This document shows positions 6,700-14,421 of a DNA stretch of 40,213 nucleotides, one piece after another. The number at the start of each line of letters is the position of its first letter. Position 1 is the stretch's first letter. The stretch spans positions 1 through 40,213 of the forward strand of contig CAZLNO010000020.1 of NCBI GenBank assembly GCA_964561005.1. The letters are read 5' to 3'. Below the pieces are notes generated by a model. That model did no database searches and had not been told where the DNA came from. It worked only from the letters and a program-made list of their open reading frames with translations. The stretch is from CAZLNO01 sp964561005. GTDB lineage: Bacteria > Pseudomonadota > Alphaproteobacteria > Kiloniellales > Rhodovibrionaceae. The translations under genes and the position numbers were made by a program.

Positions 6700-8421
6700 A
6701 TGCCGATCCACAACAGCGATGTCGCCGAGACCCTCGACGAGGTCGCGGACCTGCTGGAGATCGAGGGGGCGAACGCCTTTCGGGTGCGCGCCTACCGCAA
6801 CGCCGCGCGGACGCTGCGCGACCTGCCGCGCTCGGTGGCGCAGATGGTGCGCGAGGGCGCGGATTTGAGCGAGCTGCCTGGCATCGGCGAGGACCTCGCG
6901 GCCAAGATCGCCGAGATCGTCGAGACCGGCGAATTGTCGGCCCTCGAGGAGTTGAAGAAGGAGGTGCCGGCCGGGCTGGTGGAGGTGCTGGGCATCGCCG
7001 GGCTCGGTCCCAAGCGGGTGCAGGCGCTGCACGAGCACCTGGGCGTCGACACCATCGACGACCTGACCAAGGCGGCCAAGGCCGGCAAGGTTCGCGAGCT
7101 TTCCGGCTTCGGCGCGAAGACCGAGGCCAACATCCTGCACGAGCTGGAGACCCGCGGAACCGGCGAGACCCGCACGAAGCTGCGCGAAGCGGAGGAGGTG
7201 GCGGAACCGCTGGTCGCCTACCTGCGCGAGGCGGAGGGCGTCGACAAGGTGATCGTCGCCGGCAGCTACCGCCGGCGCAAGGAGACCGTGGGCGACCTGG
7301 ACATCCTGGTCACCTGCGCGAAGGACTCGCCGGTGGTCGACCGTTTCGTGGATTACGAGGACGTGCTCGACGTGGTCTCCCACGGCGACACGCGCTCCAC
7401 CGTCGTCCTGAAGAACGGCCTGCAGGTGGACCTGCGGGTGCTGGAGAAGGTCAGCTACGGCGCGGCGCTGCACTACTTCACCGGCTCCAAGGCGCACAAC
7501 ATCCACGTTCGCCGCATGGGCGTGGCGCGCGGGCTGAAGATCAATGAGTACGGCGTCTTCAAGGGCGACAAGCGCGTCGCGGGCAAGACCGAGGCAGAAG
7601 TCTACGACCAGGTCGGCCTGCCCTACATCGCGCCCGAGCTGCGCGAGGACCGCGGCGAGATCGAGGCGGCGCGGAAGGGCACGCTGCCGGAACTCGTCAC
7701 CCTCGACGACATCCGCGGCAACCTGCACAGCCACACCAAGGCCTCCGACGGCCACGACGCCCCGCGCGAGATGGCCGAGGCCGCGAAGGCGCGGGGCTGG
7801 ACCTATCTGGCGATCACCGACCACTCCCAGGCGGTGACCGTGGCGAACGGCCTGGACGCCGACCGCCTGGCCGCGCAGATCGACGAGATCGACGCGCTGA
7901 ACGACGAGCTGGACGGCATCACGCTGTTGAAGTCGATCGAGGTGGACATCCTGGAGGACGGCCGCCTGGACCTGCCGGACGACATCCTGGAACGCCTCGA
8001 CCTGCGGGTCTGCGCGGTGCACAGCCGCTTCCGGCTGTCGCGCGAGAAACAGACCGAGCGGGTCCTGCGCGCCATGGACAACCCGAACTTCACCATCCTG
8101 GCCCACCCCACCGGCCGCCTCATCGGCGGCCGCGAGGGCCATGCCCTCGACGTCGAGCGGGTGATTGCGCACGCCAAGGAAACCGGCTGCGTCCTGGAGA
8201 TCAACGCCCAGCCCGAGCGCCTGGACCTGGACGACGTCCACGCGAAGATGGCGAAGGACGCAGGCGTCAAGCTCTCCATCGCCACCGACGCCCACACCAC
8301 CGGCCACCTGGATTTCATGCGCCACGGCGTCGACCAGGCCCGGCGCGGCTGGCTCACCGCCGACGACGTGGTGAACACGCGCTCGCTGCGGGAACTGCGG
8401 AAGGTGTTGAAGCGGTCGTGA
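6700..8421 (+). CDS. polX: PolX-type DNA polymerase/3'-5' exonuclease with PHP domain
   Basis: Bacterial family X DNA polymerase of 573 residues, a gap-filling repair enzyme. In order: an N-terminal 8-kDa-like helical region with helix-hairpin-helix motifs (LPGIGEDLA; VLGIAGLGPKRV; ELSGFGAKTE, up to about 155), then the nucleotidyltransferase core with GSYRRR (188-193) and catalytic aspartates in GDLDIL (D199, D201) plus LQVDLRV. A C-terminal PHP phosphoesterase domain starts at NLHSHTKASDGH (H343, H345) and continues with ITDHSQ, HPTGR and ATDAHTTGH, giving the metal-bound exonuclease site. ATG 6700 starts at the conserved MPIHNSDVAETLDEVADLLE; a frame 18 codons longer is less likely. The Shine-Dalgarno is weak (GGAAG). 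Length and motifs are complete for the family. Confidence 0.93.
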   Translation: MPIHNSDVAETLDEVADLLEIEGANAFRVRAYRNAARTLRDLPRSVAQMVREGADLSELPGIGEDLAAKIAEIVETGELSALEELKKEVPAGLVEVLGIAGLGPKRVQALHEHLGVDTIDDLTKAAKAGKVRELSGFGAKTEANILHELETRGTGETRTKLREAEEVAEPLVAYLREAEGVDKVIVAGSYRRRKETVGDLDILVTCAKDSPVVDRFVDYEDVLDVVSHGDTRSTVVLKNGLQVDLRVLEKVSYGAALHYFTGSKAHNIHVRRMGVARGLKINEYGVFKGDKRVAGKTEAEVYDQVGLPYIAPELREDRGEIEAARKGTLPELVTLDDIRGNLHSHTKASDGHDAPREMAEAAKARGWTYLAITDHSQAVTVANGLDADRLAAQIDEIDALNDELDGITLLKSIEVDILEDGRLDLPDDILERLDLRVCAVHSRFRLSREKQTERVLRAMDNPNFTILAHPTGRLIGGREGHALDVERVIAHAKETGCVLEINAQPERLDLDDVHAKMAKDAGVKLSIATDAHTTGHLDFMRHGVDQARRGWLTADDVVNTRSLRELRKVLKRS

Positions 8422-8491
8422 AGGCTGCGAGCGCGGATTTGTTAGGACTGTCGAAAACGAGACGCTGAACGGTCGTCCAGCACTTCAGAAT

Positions 8492-9580
8492 TCATCTCGG
8501 CACGGCCAGCAGATCCAGATGATCAACGCCGAGCTCCTCTAGAACTTCGTAGACCTCCTCCGCACGGTCGCAGCTTTGTCGATTTCCATGACGATGGCAG
8601 ATTTGAAGCTGATAGCCCAGGTCCTGAACCCAGGTCAGATGATCGCGCCAGTGAATCTGCGACACGCCCCAGAGTGATTGCGGCGTGAACTCCCAGACCA
8701 GCAATGGGCGGCACCGACTGATCATTTCACGGGCGCCAAGAAACACATTGTGTTCCGCGCCCTCGACATCAACTTTCATGAGATCAATAGTGCGTCCGGC
8801 CGGGACCAGACAGTCCACCGGCAGGCACGCCACCGTCTCGGTCGCCAGGAGTCGCGCCGAATCTTCCGGCAAGCGCTCGGATAGCCCGTTGGAGTGGTCA
8901 GGGTGATACGATAGCAGCCCGAGGTCTCGGCCTGCGGCAGCTTGCACAATTCGGAGCTGGTCGAATTGGTTCTGGCGCCGACTGGCTTCGATTAATTTGA
9001 CATTGTTCTCGCTTGGCTCCATCGCCAGCACCAAGCCCTCCGCGCCGACCAAACGCGCGGCAAGCAAACTAAAATAGCCAATATTGGCGCCGACATCAAC
9101 AACGCGTTTTCCAGGCGCAAGAGCTTCTTTGAACACTTGTGTTACATGTGGCTCGTAACTTCCAGAAAGAACATGGCGCCCGACAGCGAGGTCGTTCGTG
9201 TCCGCCCATATCGAAAAGCTCTCGACTTTGCCGAGCCGCAAATCCTCCGGAATGGAGTAATGAGTTCGGTTGTGCTCCGCGAATTCGTAGGAATTGAGGT
9301 AGCTGGCCACCACGCTGTGTAGGTCCTCGCCAACTCGAGACACGTGCCCCGGCCACTCGCTACGGTGCGGAGAGCGTCCTAGCAGAAGCCGAAAGCAGTA
9401 GTAGATGTCCTCGGCAGTGGCCTGTTTATCGTGCTCGATCTGCCAGGGCCGTTCCAACAGGGGCCGGCACTGTGGCCCCTTCCGGTGCTCGATCTTTGGA
9501 TCCTTGCGCCTGCCGCGGATAAATGTGCGGGCGATATGAGCAGCAGTCGTCTTGAGAAGGCGTGACATCATGCGCAGCAT
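8492..9580 (-). CDS. FkbM-family SAM-dependent methyltransferase with DUF4214-like N-terminus
   Basis: 362 residues. The C-terminal two thirds form an FkbM methyltransferase: SAM motif VVDVGANIGYFSLLAARL (about 160-177), acidic strand end AMEPSENNVKLIEA, motif DLMKVDVEGAEHNVFLGA and LLVWEFTP. These enzymes O-methylate sugars or polyketides. A preceding segment of about 50 residues (AEDIYYCFRLLLGRSP ... VVASYLNSYEFAEH) resembles the DUF4214 module often attached to enzymes of surface glycan assembly. The start is taken at the ATG with ACAGG just upstream on the minus strand; a frame extending to 9685 adds 35 residues without a good ribosome site. It is divergent from the arylsulfotransferase-like gene and convergent with polX. 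Lower GC than polX suggests an acquired block. The substrate is unknown; a glycan hydroxyl is the best guess. Confidence 0.85.
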   Translation of the reverse strand: MLRMMSRLLKTTAAHIARTFIRGRRKDPKIEHRKGPQCRPLLERPWQIEHDKQATAEDIYYCFRLLLGRSPHRSEWPGHVSRVGEDLHSVVASYLNSYEFAEHNRTHYSIPEDLRLGKVESFSIWADTNDLAVGRHVLSGSYEPHVTQVFKEALAPGKRVVDVGANIGYFSLLAARLVGAEGLVLAMEPSENNVKLIEASRRQNQFDQLRIVQAAAGRDLGLLSYHPDHSNGLSERLPEDSARLLATETVACLPVDCLVPAGRTIDLMKVDVEGAEHNVFLGAREMISRCRPLLVWEFTPQSLWGVSQIHWRDHLTWVQDLGYQLQICHRHGNRQSCDRAEEVYEVLEELGVDHLDLLAVPR

Positions 9581-9752
9581 TAACCTGTGATAGCCGTAAA
9601 AGGGCAAGACTCGACATTTTTGGCGTACGATGCGAGCGAGGCATTTCGTGCCATAGTGGCTCCCGGTTGAAAAGAGCTTTGGCATACCGCTCGGTCGCTG
9701 CGACCGCTGTCCCCGATCTCTGGCGCCGCCCCTGGCGACACCATTCGGGTGA

Positions 9753-9761
9753 TGCTATAAG
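9753..9761 (+). promoter_or_regulatory. Candidate extended -10 promoter for the arylsulfotransferase-like gene
   Basis: TGCTATAAG forms an extended -10 (TG, one base, TATAAG). A poor -35 (TGGCGA, 9733-9738) lies 17 nt upstream, as tolerated by extended -10 promoters. Transcription would start near 9768, giving a leader of about 45 nt before ATG 9814. No experiment supports it. Confidence 0.4.
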
Positions 9762-9813
9762 ATACGTCGATTCTTTATTTTCATGTTTCGTTCTCATGAT
9801 GCGGGATGTCCGA

Positions 9814-11613
9814 ATGGAAAAGTGGATCAGTGTCCTATCCGGCCTCTTCCTTTTGGCCGTGGCGGCGTTTGCCTGGGGGTGGAGTGCCGGTGATCTCGGC
9901 ATATTCCCCGCCGAGAAGATTCGTTCGGTCCAGAACGAAGTGCATGACTTCATGAAAGGGGACGTCCAGGATCAAGATTTGACGCTCACGGAGAAATTGG
10001 CCAACGACCTGGGTGGTCGCCCGCATCGACTTCTTGTCAGTGAGCTTTATAATAAAAAGTTCAATGGGTGTGGCCGTCTGAAGACCCATTTTCAATTAGA
10101 GCCGGAATCTTGCTCCTTGATGTCAGAACCCGAAAAAGAAACCTTCGGACCGGGATACTTGGCTTTCGGACCCTATGTATACCTCTCTGAAGGTCGCTAT
10201 CGCGCCGAGATTGTTTACAGCGCATCGTATCCTTCTGACCAACCTGTCGGAAGGTTTGATATTGTGTCGAATTTGGGCAACACTAAGATACTGCCCGCTG
10301 AAACAGCTTTAGGAACCGCGGGTAGTTTAAAGCGTGTAGTATTCCAGTTTGATCTTCCGAATCCTCAATCTAATGTCGAGGTACGTTTTTTTCTTGAAAA
10401 GCCTGCAAGTGTTAAAATTAAACATATAAAAATCTCCCGCATGTCTTACGGAACTCCCTCTCGCCGAATCGAATTGGATATCCCGGATCTTCGGGAGCGT
10501 CGAGACAACCCGTATATTCTTACCAATTCTCAAAATGGATTAGGTGATGGGTACTTTCTAGTATTCGGCTCCATAGACATGCAAGAATCAGTGCACGGAA
10601 TTTTTATCATAGATGAAATTGGAGAAATAATACATAAGATTCCAGTAAAAGATGATGCCGTGCGAAATGCGATCGATAACGGTAATGTATCTTATTCTGA
10701 CAAAATCGGTTATATCACTCCCGAAACGCGTTTTCCTCACGGATTGGAAGTCATGTCGGACGGGAGTGTCATTATAAATGATGGAGATCCGGGGAATACC
10801 ATTCGGCGTATCGATTGGTGCGGGCAGGAGGTTTGGACGAGACATGCGCGTTCTCATCATGCAGTCAACGTTACTGAAGACATCGTATGGCATCTTGGTA
10901 TTAATAATAGATTCGTGCAAAGAAATGCCAGGACAGGTGAGATTATACGCGAAATATCATGGGACAGCGTTCTTTCCGCGAATCCCAAATTGGGCGTTTT
11001 GAAAATCCGTCATGACGTGTTTAAAGATAAGGTTTTTCCATTACCCTACCATTTTAATGATATTGATCCGCTCTTAAGTGAACTTTCGGACAAATTTCCG
11101 ATGTTTGAATCTGGTGACCTGTTGGTGAGCGCCCGCTCTCTTGATTTGGTGTTCGTTCTAGATCCGGAAACGCTGAAAGTGAAGTGGTGGCGTGCTGGCC
11201 CTTGGCGCCGTCAGCACGATCCAGATTGGCAACGCAATGGAAAAATAACAGTCTATGACAACCAAGTTGTAGATGAAATGTCCAGTGGCGCGTCACGAGT
11301 CGTGCAGATCGACCCGGCGACTATGGCGACGAACGTAATTTATGACGGCGCGCAGCACGACGTATATAGCAAAATCACAGGCACACATCAGGTTCTGGCG
11401 GACGGATCCATCGTCATGACCTCCCCGCAGCAGGGCCGGGCCGTGTGGATCGAGCCGGACGGCAGTCTGCGCTTCGACCTTCGCAACGCCTACGACGACC
11501 GAGCCAACCTCCTGTTGTCCGAGGTGCGCCACATCCCGGCGGATTTCTTCGCCTTCGATCCGGCCCAACGCCGTTGCGAGGCGGGCGAGACAGCCACGAC
11601 CTCGGCCAAGTGA
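9814..11613 (+). CDS. Membrane-anchored arylsulfotransferase (ASST)-family protein
   Basis: 599 residues. An N-terminal hydrophobic helix (about 5-24) acts as signal anchor, placing the protein in the periplasm. An extracytoplasmic region with two Cys (about 86-103) and a beta-rich sandwich-like section (about 115-210) follow. The C-terminal half carries ASST-type beta-propeller repeats: FPHGLEVMSDGSVIINDG, RIDWCGQEVW, a HHAVN histidine pair, ESGDLLVSARSLDLVFVLDPET, WRAGPWRRQHDPDW and GTHQVLADGSIVMTSPQQGRAVWIEPDG. ASST enzymes transfer sulfate between phenolic esters without PAPS through a histidine intermediate; whether this member is catalytic is untested. ATG 9814 is preceded by GCGGGATG, and upstream in-frame ATGs at 9796/9799 lack one. 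Most of the gene is strikingly AT-rich, switching to host-like GC near 11390. Confidence 0.8.
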   Translation: MEKWISVLSGLFLLAVAAFAWGWSAGDLGIFPAEKIRSVQNEVHDFMKGDVQDQDLTLTEKLANDLGGRPHRLLVSELYNKKFNGCGRLKTHFQLEPESCSLMSEPEKETFGPGYLAFGPYVYLSEGRYRAEIVYSASYPSDQPVGRFDIVSNLGNTKILPAETALGTAGSLKRVVFQFDLPNPQSNVEVRFFLEKPASVKIKHIKISRMSYGTPSRRIELDIPDLRERRDNPYILTNSQNGLGDGYFLVFGSIDMQESVHGIFIIDEIGEIIHKIPVKDDAVRNAIDNGNVSYSDKIGYITPETRFPHGLEVMSDGSVIINDGDPGNTIRRIDWCGQEVWTRHARSHHAVNVTEDIVWHLGINNRFVQRNARTGEIIREISWDSVLSANPKLGVLKIRHDVFKDKVFPLPYHFNDIDPLLSELSDKFPMFESGDLLVSARSLDLVFVLDPETLKVKWWRAGPWRRQHDPDWQRNGKITVYDNQVVDEMSSGASRVVQIDPATMATNVIYDGAQHDVYSKITGTHQVLADGSIVMTSPQQGRAVWIEPDGSLRFDLRNAYDDRANLLLSEVRHIPADFFAFDPAQRRCEAGETATTSAK

Positions 11614-11731
11614 GGCGGCGCGCACGGGCGTCGGGCCGCCCGAGGATGGCCTTGACAGCCTGAACCGGGGGACCGTATGCACCGAAGCCAGTCGCCGCGG
11701 GGACACGCCTGAGATCAAGGGGAGAATCGCG

Positions 11732-12111
11732 TTGCGAAGCAAATACCGTCTCCTGCCGGTCATGTTCATGATCGGGGTGCTGCTTGCGCCGAGCAGCGCG
11801 TGGGCGTACCTGGGGCCCGGTCTCGGCGCGGGCGCCATCGCCGCCATCCTGGGCGTCATCGGGGCCGTTTTCCTGGCGATCGTCGGCGTCGTCTGGTATC
11901 CGCTCAAGCGCGTGATCAAGGGGCGGCGGCGCGCGCAGGCCCAAAACCCGCAGGCCCAAAANNNNNNNNNNNNNNNNNNNNNNNNNNNNNNNNNNNNNNN
12001 NNNNNNNNNNNNNNNNNNNNNNNNNNNNNNNNNNNNNNNNNNNNNNNNNNNNNNNNNNNNNCGCAGGCCCAAAACCCGCAGGCCCAAAAGGAGAATGCGG
12101 ATCGCCGCTGA
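11732..12111 (+). CDS. Small secreted/membrane protein with YLGPG motif and repeat tail (interrupted by assembly gap)
   Basis: The protein starts at TTG 11732, with AAGGGGAG (11718-11725) correctly spaced. A signal peptide (MRSKYRLLPVMFMIGVLLAPSSAWA) is followed by YLGPGLGAG, a transmembrane helix (AAILGVIGAVFLAIVGVVWYPL) and a basic stretch (KRVIKGRRR). Small proteins of this layout occur near extracellular polysaccharide and phosphodiesterase genes, but their function is unknown. The tail consists of 15-nt repeats encoding QAQNP, and the N gap lies inside them. Because the true gap must be 2+15k nt to continue the repeat, the frame after the gap is the one ending QAQKENADRR at 12111, not the one implied by 100 N. 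The C-terminus is therefore reconstructed. The stop overlaps the next gene's start. Confidence 0.6.
11946..12090 (+). repeat. 15-nt coding tandem repeat (QAQNP) flanking and spanning the assembly gap
   Basis: The unit CGCAGGCCCAAAACC is visible on both sides of the gap, with nearly two copies on each. A unit length divisible by three keeps the frame open and adds the pentapeptide QAQNP per copy. Copy number is hidden by the gap, and its length variability probably broke the assembly. Confidence 0.85.
11962..12061. other. Assembly gap of 100 N
   Basis: Exactly 100 N, the usual placeholder for a gap of unknown size. It lies within the QAQNP-coding tandem repeat, so any translation read straight through it has an arbitrary frame. 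Confidence 0.97.
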
Positions 12112-12472
12112 CCTGCTCGCCTGGGGCCTGCTTCTCGGCGCGACGATCCTCGCCGTCGAGCTGTTGCTGCGCGCGCGAGTCGTCGAGAAGGCGGCACCGC
12201 TCGCCCGGACGGCCCGCAAGAGCGCGCGCCTGCTCACCGTTGGCGGCGTGTCGGAGCATCACAAGGCGCGCGCCTTCACGCTCTACGCCCGCCGGGTTCT
12301 GGGCAGCACGCTGGCGACCGTGGCGGCGGTCGCGGCCTGCCTCAGCCCGCTGATCGTGTACGAGGCCGGCAAGTTCGCCGTCGGCTGGAAGGGAAGCTCC
12401 CTGCTTGTCGAAGCCGTCGTGGCGACTGTCGTGGCCGCGGCCTACCTCGCCTGGCGCACTGCCCGCACCTGA
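12095..12472 (+). CDS. Small three-helix membrane protein of unknown function
   Basis: 125 residues starting at an ATG directly preceded by AAGGAG, which itself lies in the tail of the upstream gene; the two genes overlap by 17 nt, implying translational coupling. Three hydrophobic segments are visible: LLAWGLLLGATILAVELLL (about 6-24), LGSTLATVAAVAACLSPLIVYEA (about 68-91) and LLVEAVVATVVAAAYLAW (about 102-120). A basic loop (ARTARKSARLL) lies after the first. I recognise no catalytic motif or family. It is followed after 6 nt by the P-loop sulfotransferase gene, so all three genes probably form one transcript. A role as a membrane partner in the same export or modification process is inference from position only. 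Confidence 0.65.
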   Translation: MRIAADLLAWGLLLGATILAVELLLRARVVEKAAPLARTARKSARLLTVGGVSEHHKARAFTLYARRVLGSTLATVAAVAACLSPLIVYEAGKFAVGWKGSSLLVEAVVATVVAAAYLAWRTART

Positions 12473-12478
12473 CGTCGC

Positions 12479-13543
12479 ATGAGCTATAACCGCGTCTCGC
12501 GTCTGCTGCACCGCCTCGCCCTCGGCAACGCCGTCGTGCCGGAGATGGCCTTCGACCTGGAGCGCGCGACGGCGGGCAGGACCGCGGCGGCCTGCGGGCA
12601 GGGGCAACACGTGTTCGTGTCGGGTCTGGCCCGGTCGGGCACGACGATCCTGCTGCGCCTGCTGTACGCCACGGGGGCGTTCACCTCGCTGACCTACCGG
12701 GACATGCCCTTCGTCCTCGCGCCGAACCTCTGGGCGGCCGTCGCCGGAAAATGGGCGACGCGGGGGACGGCGTTCGAGCGCCCGCACGGCGACGGCCTGA
12801 AGGTGGACTACGACACGCCGGAGGCCTTCGAGGAGGTGTTCTGGCGCGTCTTCGAGGGGGGCGCCTACATCCGGCCCGATTCCCTGGTGCCGATGACGGC
12901 CGACCCCCGGACCGTGGCGGCCTACCGGGACTATGTCGCTCTGGTGCTCAAGCGCGCCGGCGGGGCGCGCTACCTGGCCAAGAACAACTACAACGTCCTG
13001 CGCCTCGGGGCCTTGCGCGAGGCTTTCCCGCGCGCGACCATCGTAATCCCCTTCCGCGCGCCGTTGGACCACGCCGCCTCCCTGCGCGCCCAGCACGCGC
13101 GCTTCAAGGGTCTCGCGGCGCAGGACTCCTTCACCTCGGCCTACATGCGCTGGCTGGGCCACTACGAGTTCGGGCCGCAGGCGCGGCCGATCGCCACCGG
13201 AGTCGCCCCGAAACCACAGGACCTCGACCCCGACGGCCTGGACCACTGGCTGGCCCAGTGGGTGAATGTGTACGAGCATGTGGCGCGGGAGTTGCCCTCC
13301 CTGGGGGATGCCGTGTTGCCCATCGCCTACGAACGCCTGTGCGACGCGCCGGCGGAGACCTGGGCGACGCTGGCGCGGTCCCTCGATCTCCCGGCCGGTC
13401 TGCCCGCGGCCGAGCGCATCGTGCCGGCCACGCAACCGGTCGATCGATCCGAGGCCGACCCCGCGCTGCTGCGCGCGGCCGAGGAGCTTTATGACCGCCT
13501 GGCGGGCCGGCAGCCTGAACCGCTGGCGCCCGCCCCGGCGTAA
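12479..13543 (+). CDS. PAPS-dependent sulfotransferase-family protein
   Basis: 354 residues. The 5'-phosphosulfate-binding P-loop-like motif is VSGLARSGTTILLRLL (47-62). The 3'-phosphate motif is recognisable as IVIPFRAPLDHAASLRAQH, with the Arg and Ser expected for PAPS contact, and LPIAYERLCDAP is the conserved late segment. Cytosolic sulfotransferases move sulfate from PAPS to hydroxyls of glycans, lipids or small molecules. The ATG starts 6 nt after the stop of the small membrane protein gene. No PAPS-synthesis genes (cysDN/cysC) are in the window. The neighbouring ASST-family protein, FkbM methyltransferase and small membrane proteins suggest a shared exported or surface-attached acceptor, but the substrate cannot be told. 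Composition is host-like, unlike the AT-rich ASST gene. Confidence 0.85.
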   Translation: MSYNRVSRLLHRLALGNAVVPEMAFDLERATAGRTAAACGQGQHVFVSGLARSGTTILLRLLYATGAFTSLTYRDMPFVLAPNLWAAVAGKWATRGTAFERPHGDGLKVDYDTPEAFEEVFWRVFEGGAYIRPDSLVPMTADPRTVAAYRDYVALVLKRAGGARYLAKNNYNVLRLGALREAFPRATIVIPFRAPLDHAASLRAQHARFKGLAAQDSFTSAYMRWLGHYEFGPQARPIATGVAPKPQDLDPDGLDHWLAQWVNVYEHVARELPSLGDAVLPIAYERLCDAPAETWATLARSLDLPAGLPAAERIVPATQPVDRSEADPALLRAAEELYDRLAGRQPEPLAPAPA

Positions 13544-13627
13544 CGGTGCCCTCCCGACGTGCGCATGGACGCCGCCGCGCGCCCGCGCCATGATGGCTGC
13601 CAGCAATCGCCGACCAAGGGGAGCGCC

Positions 13628-14413
13628 ATGCCCGAGCTGCCCGACATCGAGGTGTTTCGCCGCCGGATCGAGGCGCACGGACTGGACCGGCTGATCGCCG
13701 AGGTGGACCTGCGCGATCCCGAGCGCCTGCGCGGCGCGTCGGCCGAGGACCTGAGGGCGGCGCTCACCGGCTATCGCTTCGAGCAGGCGCGGCGGCACGG
13801 CAAGGTGCTGTTCGTCAAGGTGAGCTGCGGCTGGCGGCTCGTCATGCATTTCGGCATGACCGGCTTCGTCGCCTTCTACCCCGACCCGGCGGACGAGCCG
13901 GGACACCCGCGGCTGGTGCTGCGCTTCGCCGACGGCGGCTGGTTCGCCTTCGACGACCAGCGCAAGCTCGGCTGGCTGGAGCTGACGGACGACATCCCGT
14001 CCTACCTGCACGCGCAGGGGATCGGGCCGGACGCGCTGGTCATCTCGCGCGACGACCTGCACGCGCTGCTGCACGGCAAGCGCGGCCAGGTCAAGCCGGC
14101 GCTGATGGACCAGGAGCGCATCGCCGGCATCGGCAACGTCTATGCCGACGAGATCCTGTTCCAGGCCGGCGTGCGCCCCGACCACGCCTGCAACGAGCTG
14201 AGCCAGGACCAGATCGACGCGATCCACCAGGCCCTGCGATCGGTGCTGACGCAGGCTGTCGAGGCCGACGCCGACCCGGAGAAGATGCCGTCGTCCTGGC
14301 TGACCCCATTGCGCGGCGCGGACGACGCGCGCTGCCCGCGCTGCGGCGGCCCGCTGGAGACCGCCAAGGTCGGCGGCCGCACCGCGTACGCCTGCCCCAA
14401 CTGCCAGAGCTGA
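13628..14413 (+). CDS. mutM: Formamidopyrimidine-DNA glycosylase family (Fpg/MutM)
   Basis: Fpg/Nei-family base-excision repair glycosylase of 261 residues that removes oxidised purines such as 8-oxoguanine and cleaves the abasic site. The N-terminus MPELPDIE gives the catalytic proline (P2) and glutamate (E3). The lysine of the N-domain is K59 in RRHGKVLF. The H2TH region contains GIGNVYADEILFQAGVRP. The C-terminal zinc finger is CPRC...GGRTAYACPNCQ, with all four cysteines. The protein is slightly shorter than E. coli MutM (269). ATG 13628 has AGGGGAG upstream; longer readings into the intergenic region are not supported. It is followed 8 nt later by an MBL-fold gene, so the two are probably co-transcribed. 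Fpg versus Nei-like specificity cannot be settled by eye. Confidence 0.92.
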   Translation: MPELPDIEVFRRRIEAHGLDRLIAEVDLRDPERLRGASAEDLRAALTGYRFEQARRHGKVLFVKVSCGWRLVMHFGMTGFVAFYPDPADEPGHPRLVLRFADGGWFAFDDQRKLGWLELTDDIPSYLHAQGIGPDALVISRDDLHALLHGKRGQVKPALMDQERIAGIGNVYADEILFQAGVRPDHACNELSQDQIDAIHQALRSVLTQAVEADADPEKMPSSWLTPLRGADDARCPRCGGPLETAKVGGRTAYACPNCQS

Positions 14414-14421
14414 GCCCGGCG

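Noticed and set aside
5545..8325. 926-codon minus-strand frame opposite polX, extending over dgcN in another frame
   Set aside because: Overlaps two well-supported genes completely and shows no recognisable motif.
11414..14227. 937-codon minus-strand frame crossing the first gap
   Set aside because: Runs through the placeholder N and opposite the sulfotransferase and mutM genes. The composition is that of an antisense frame.
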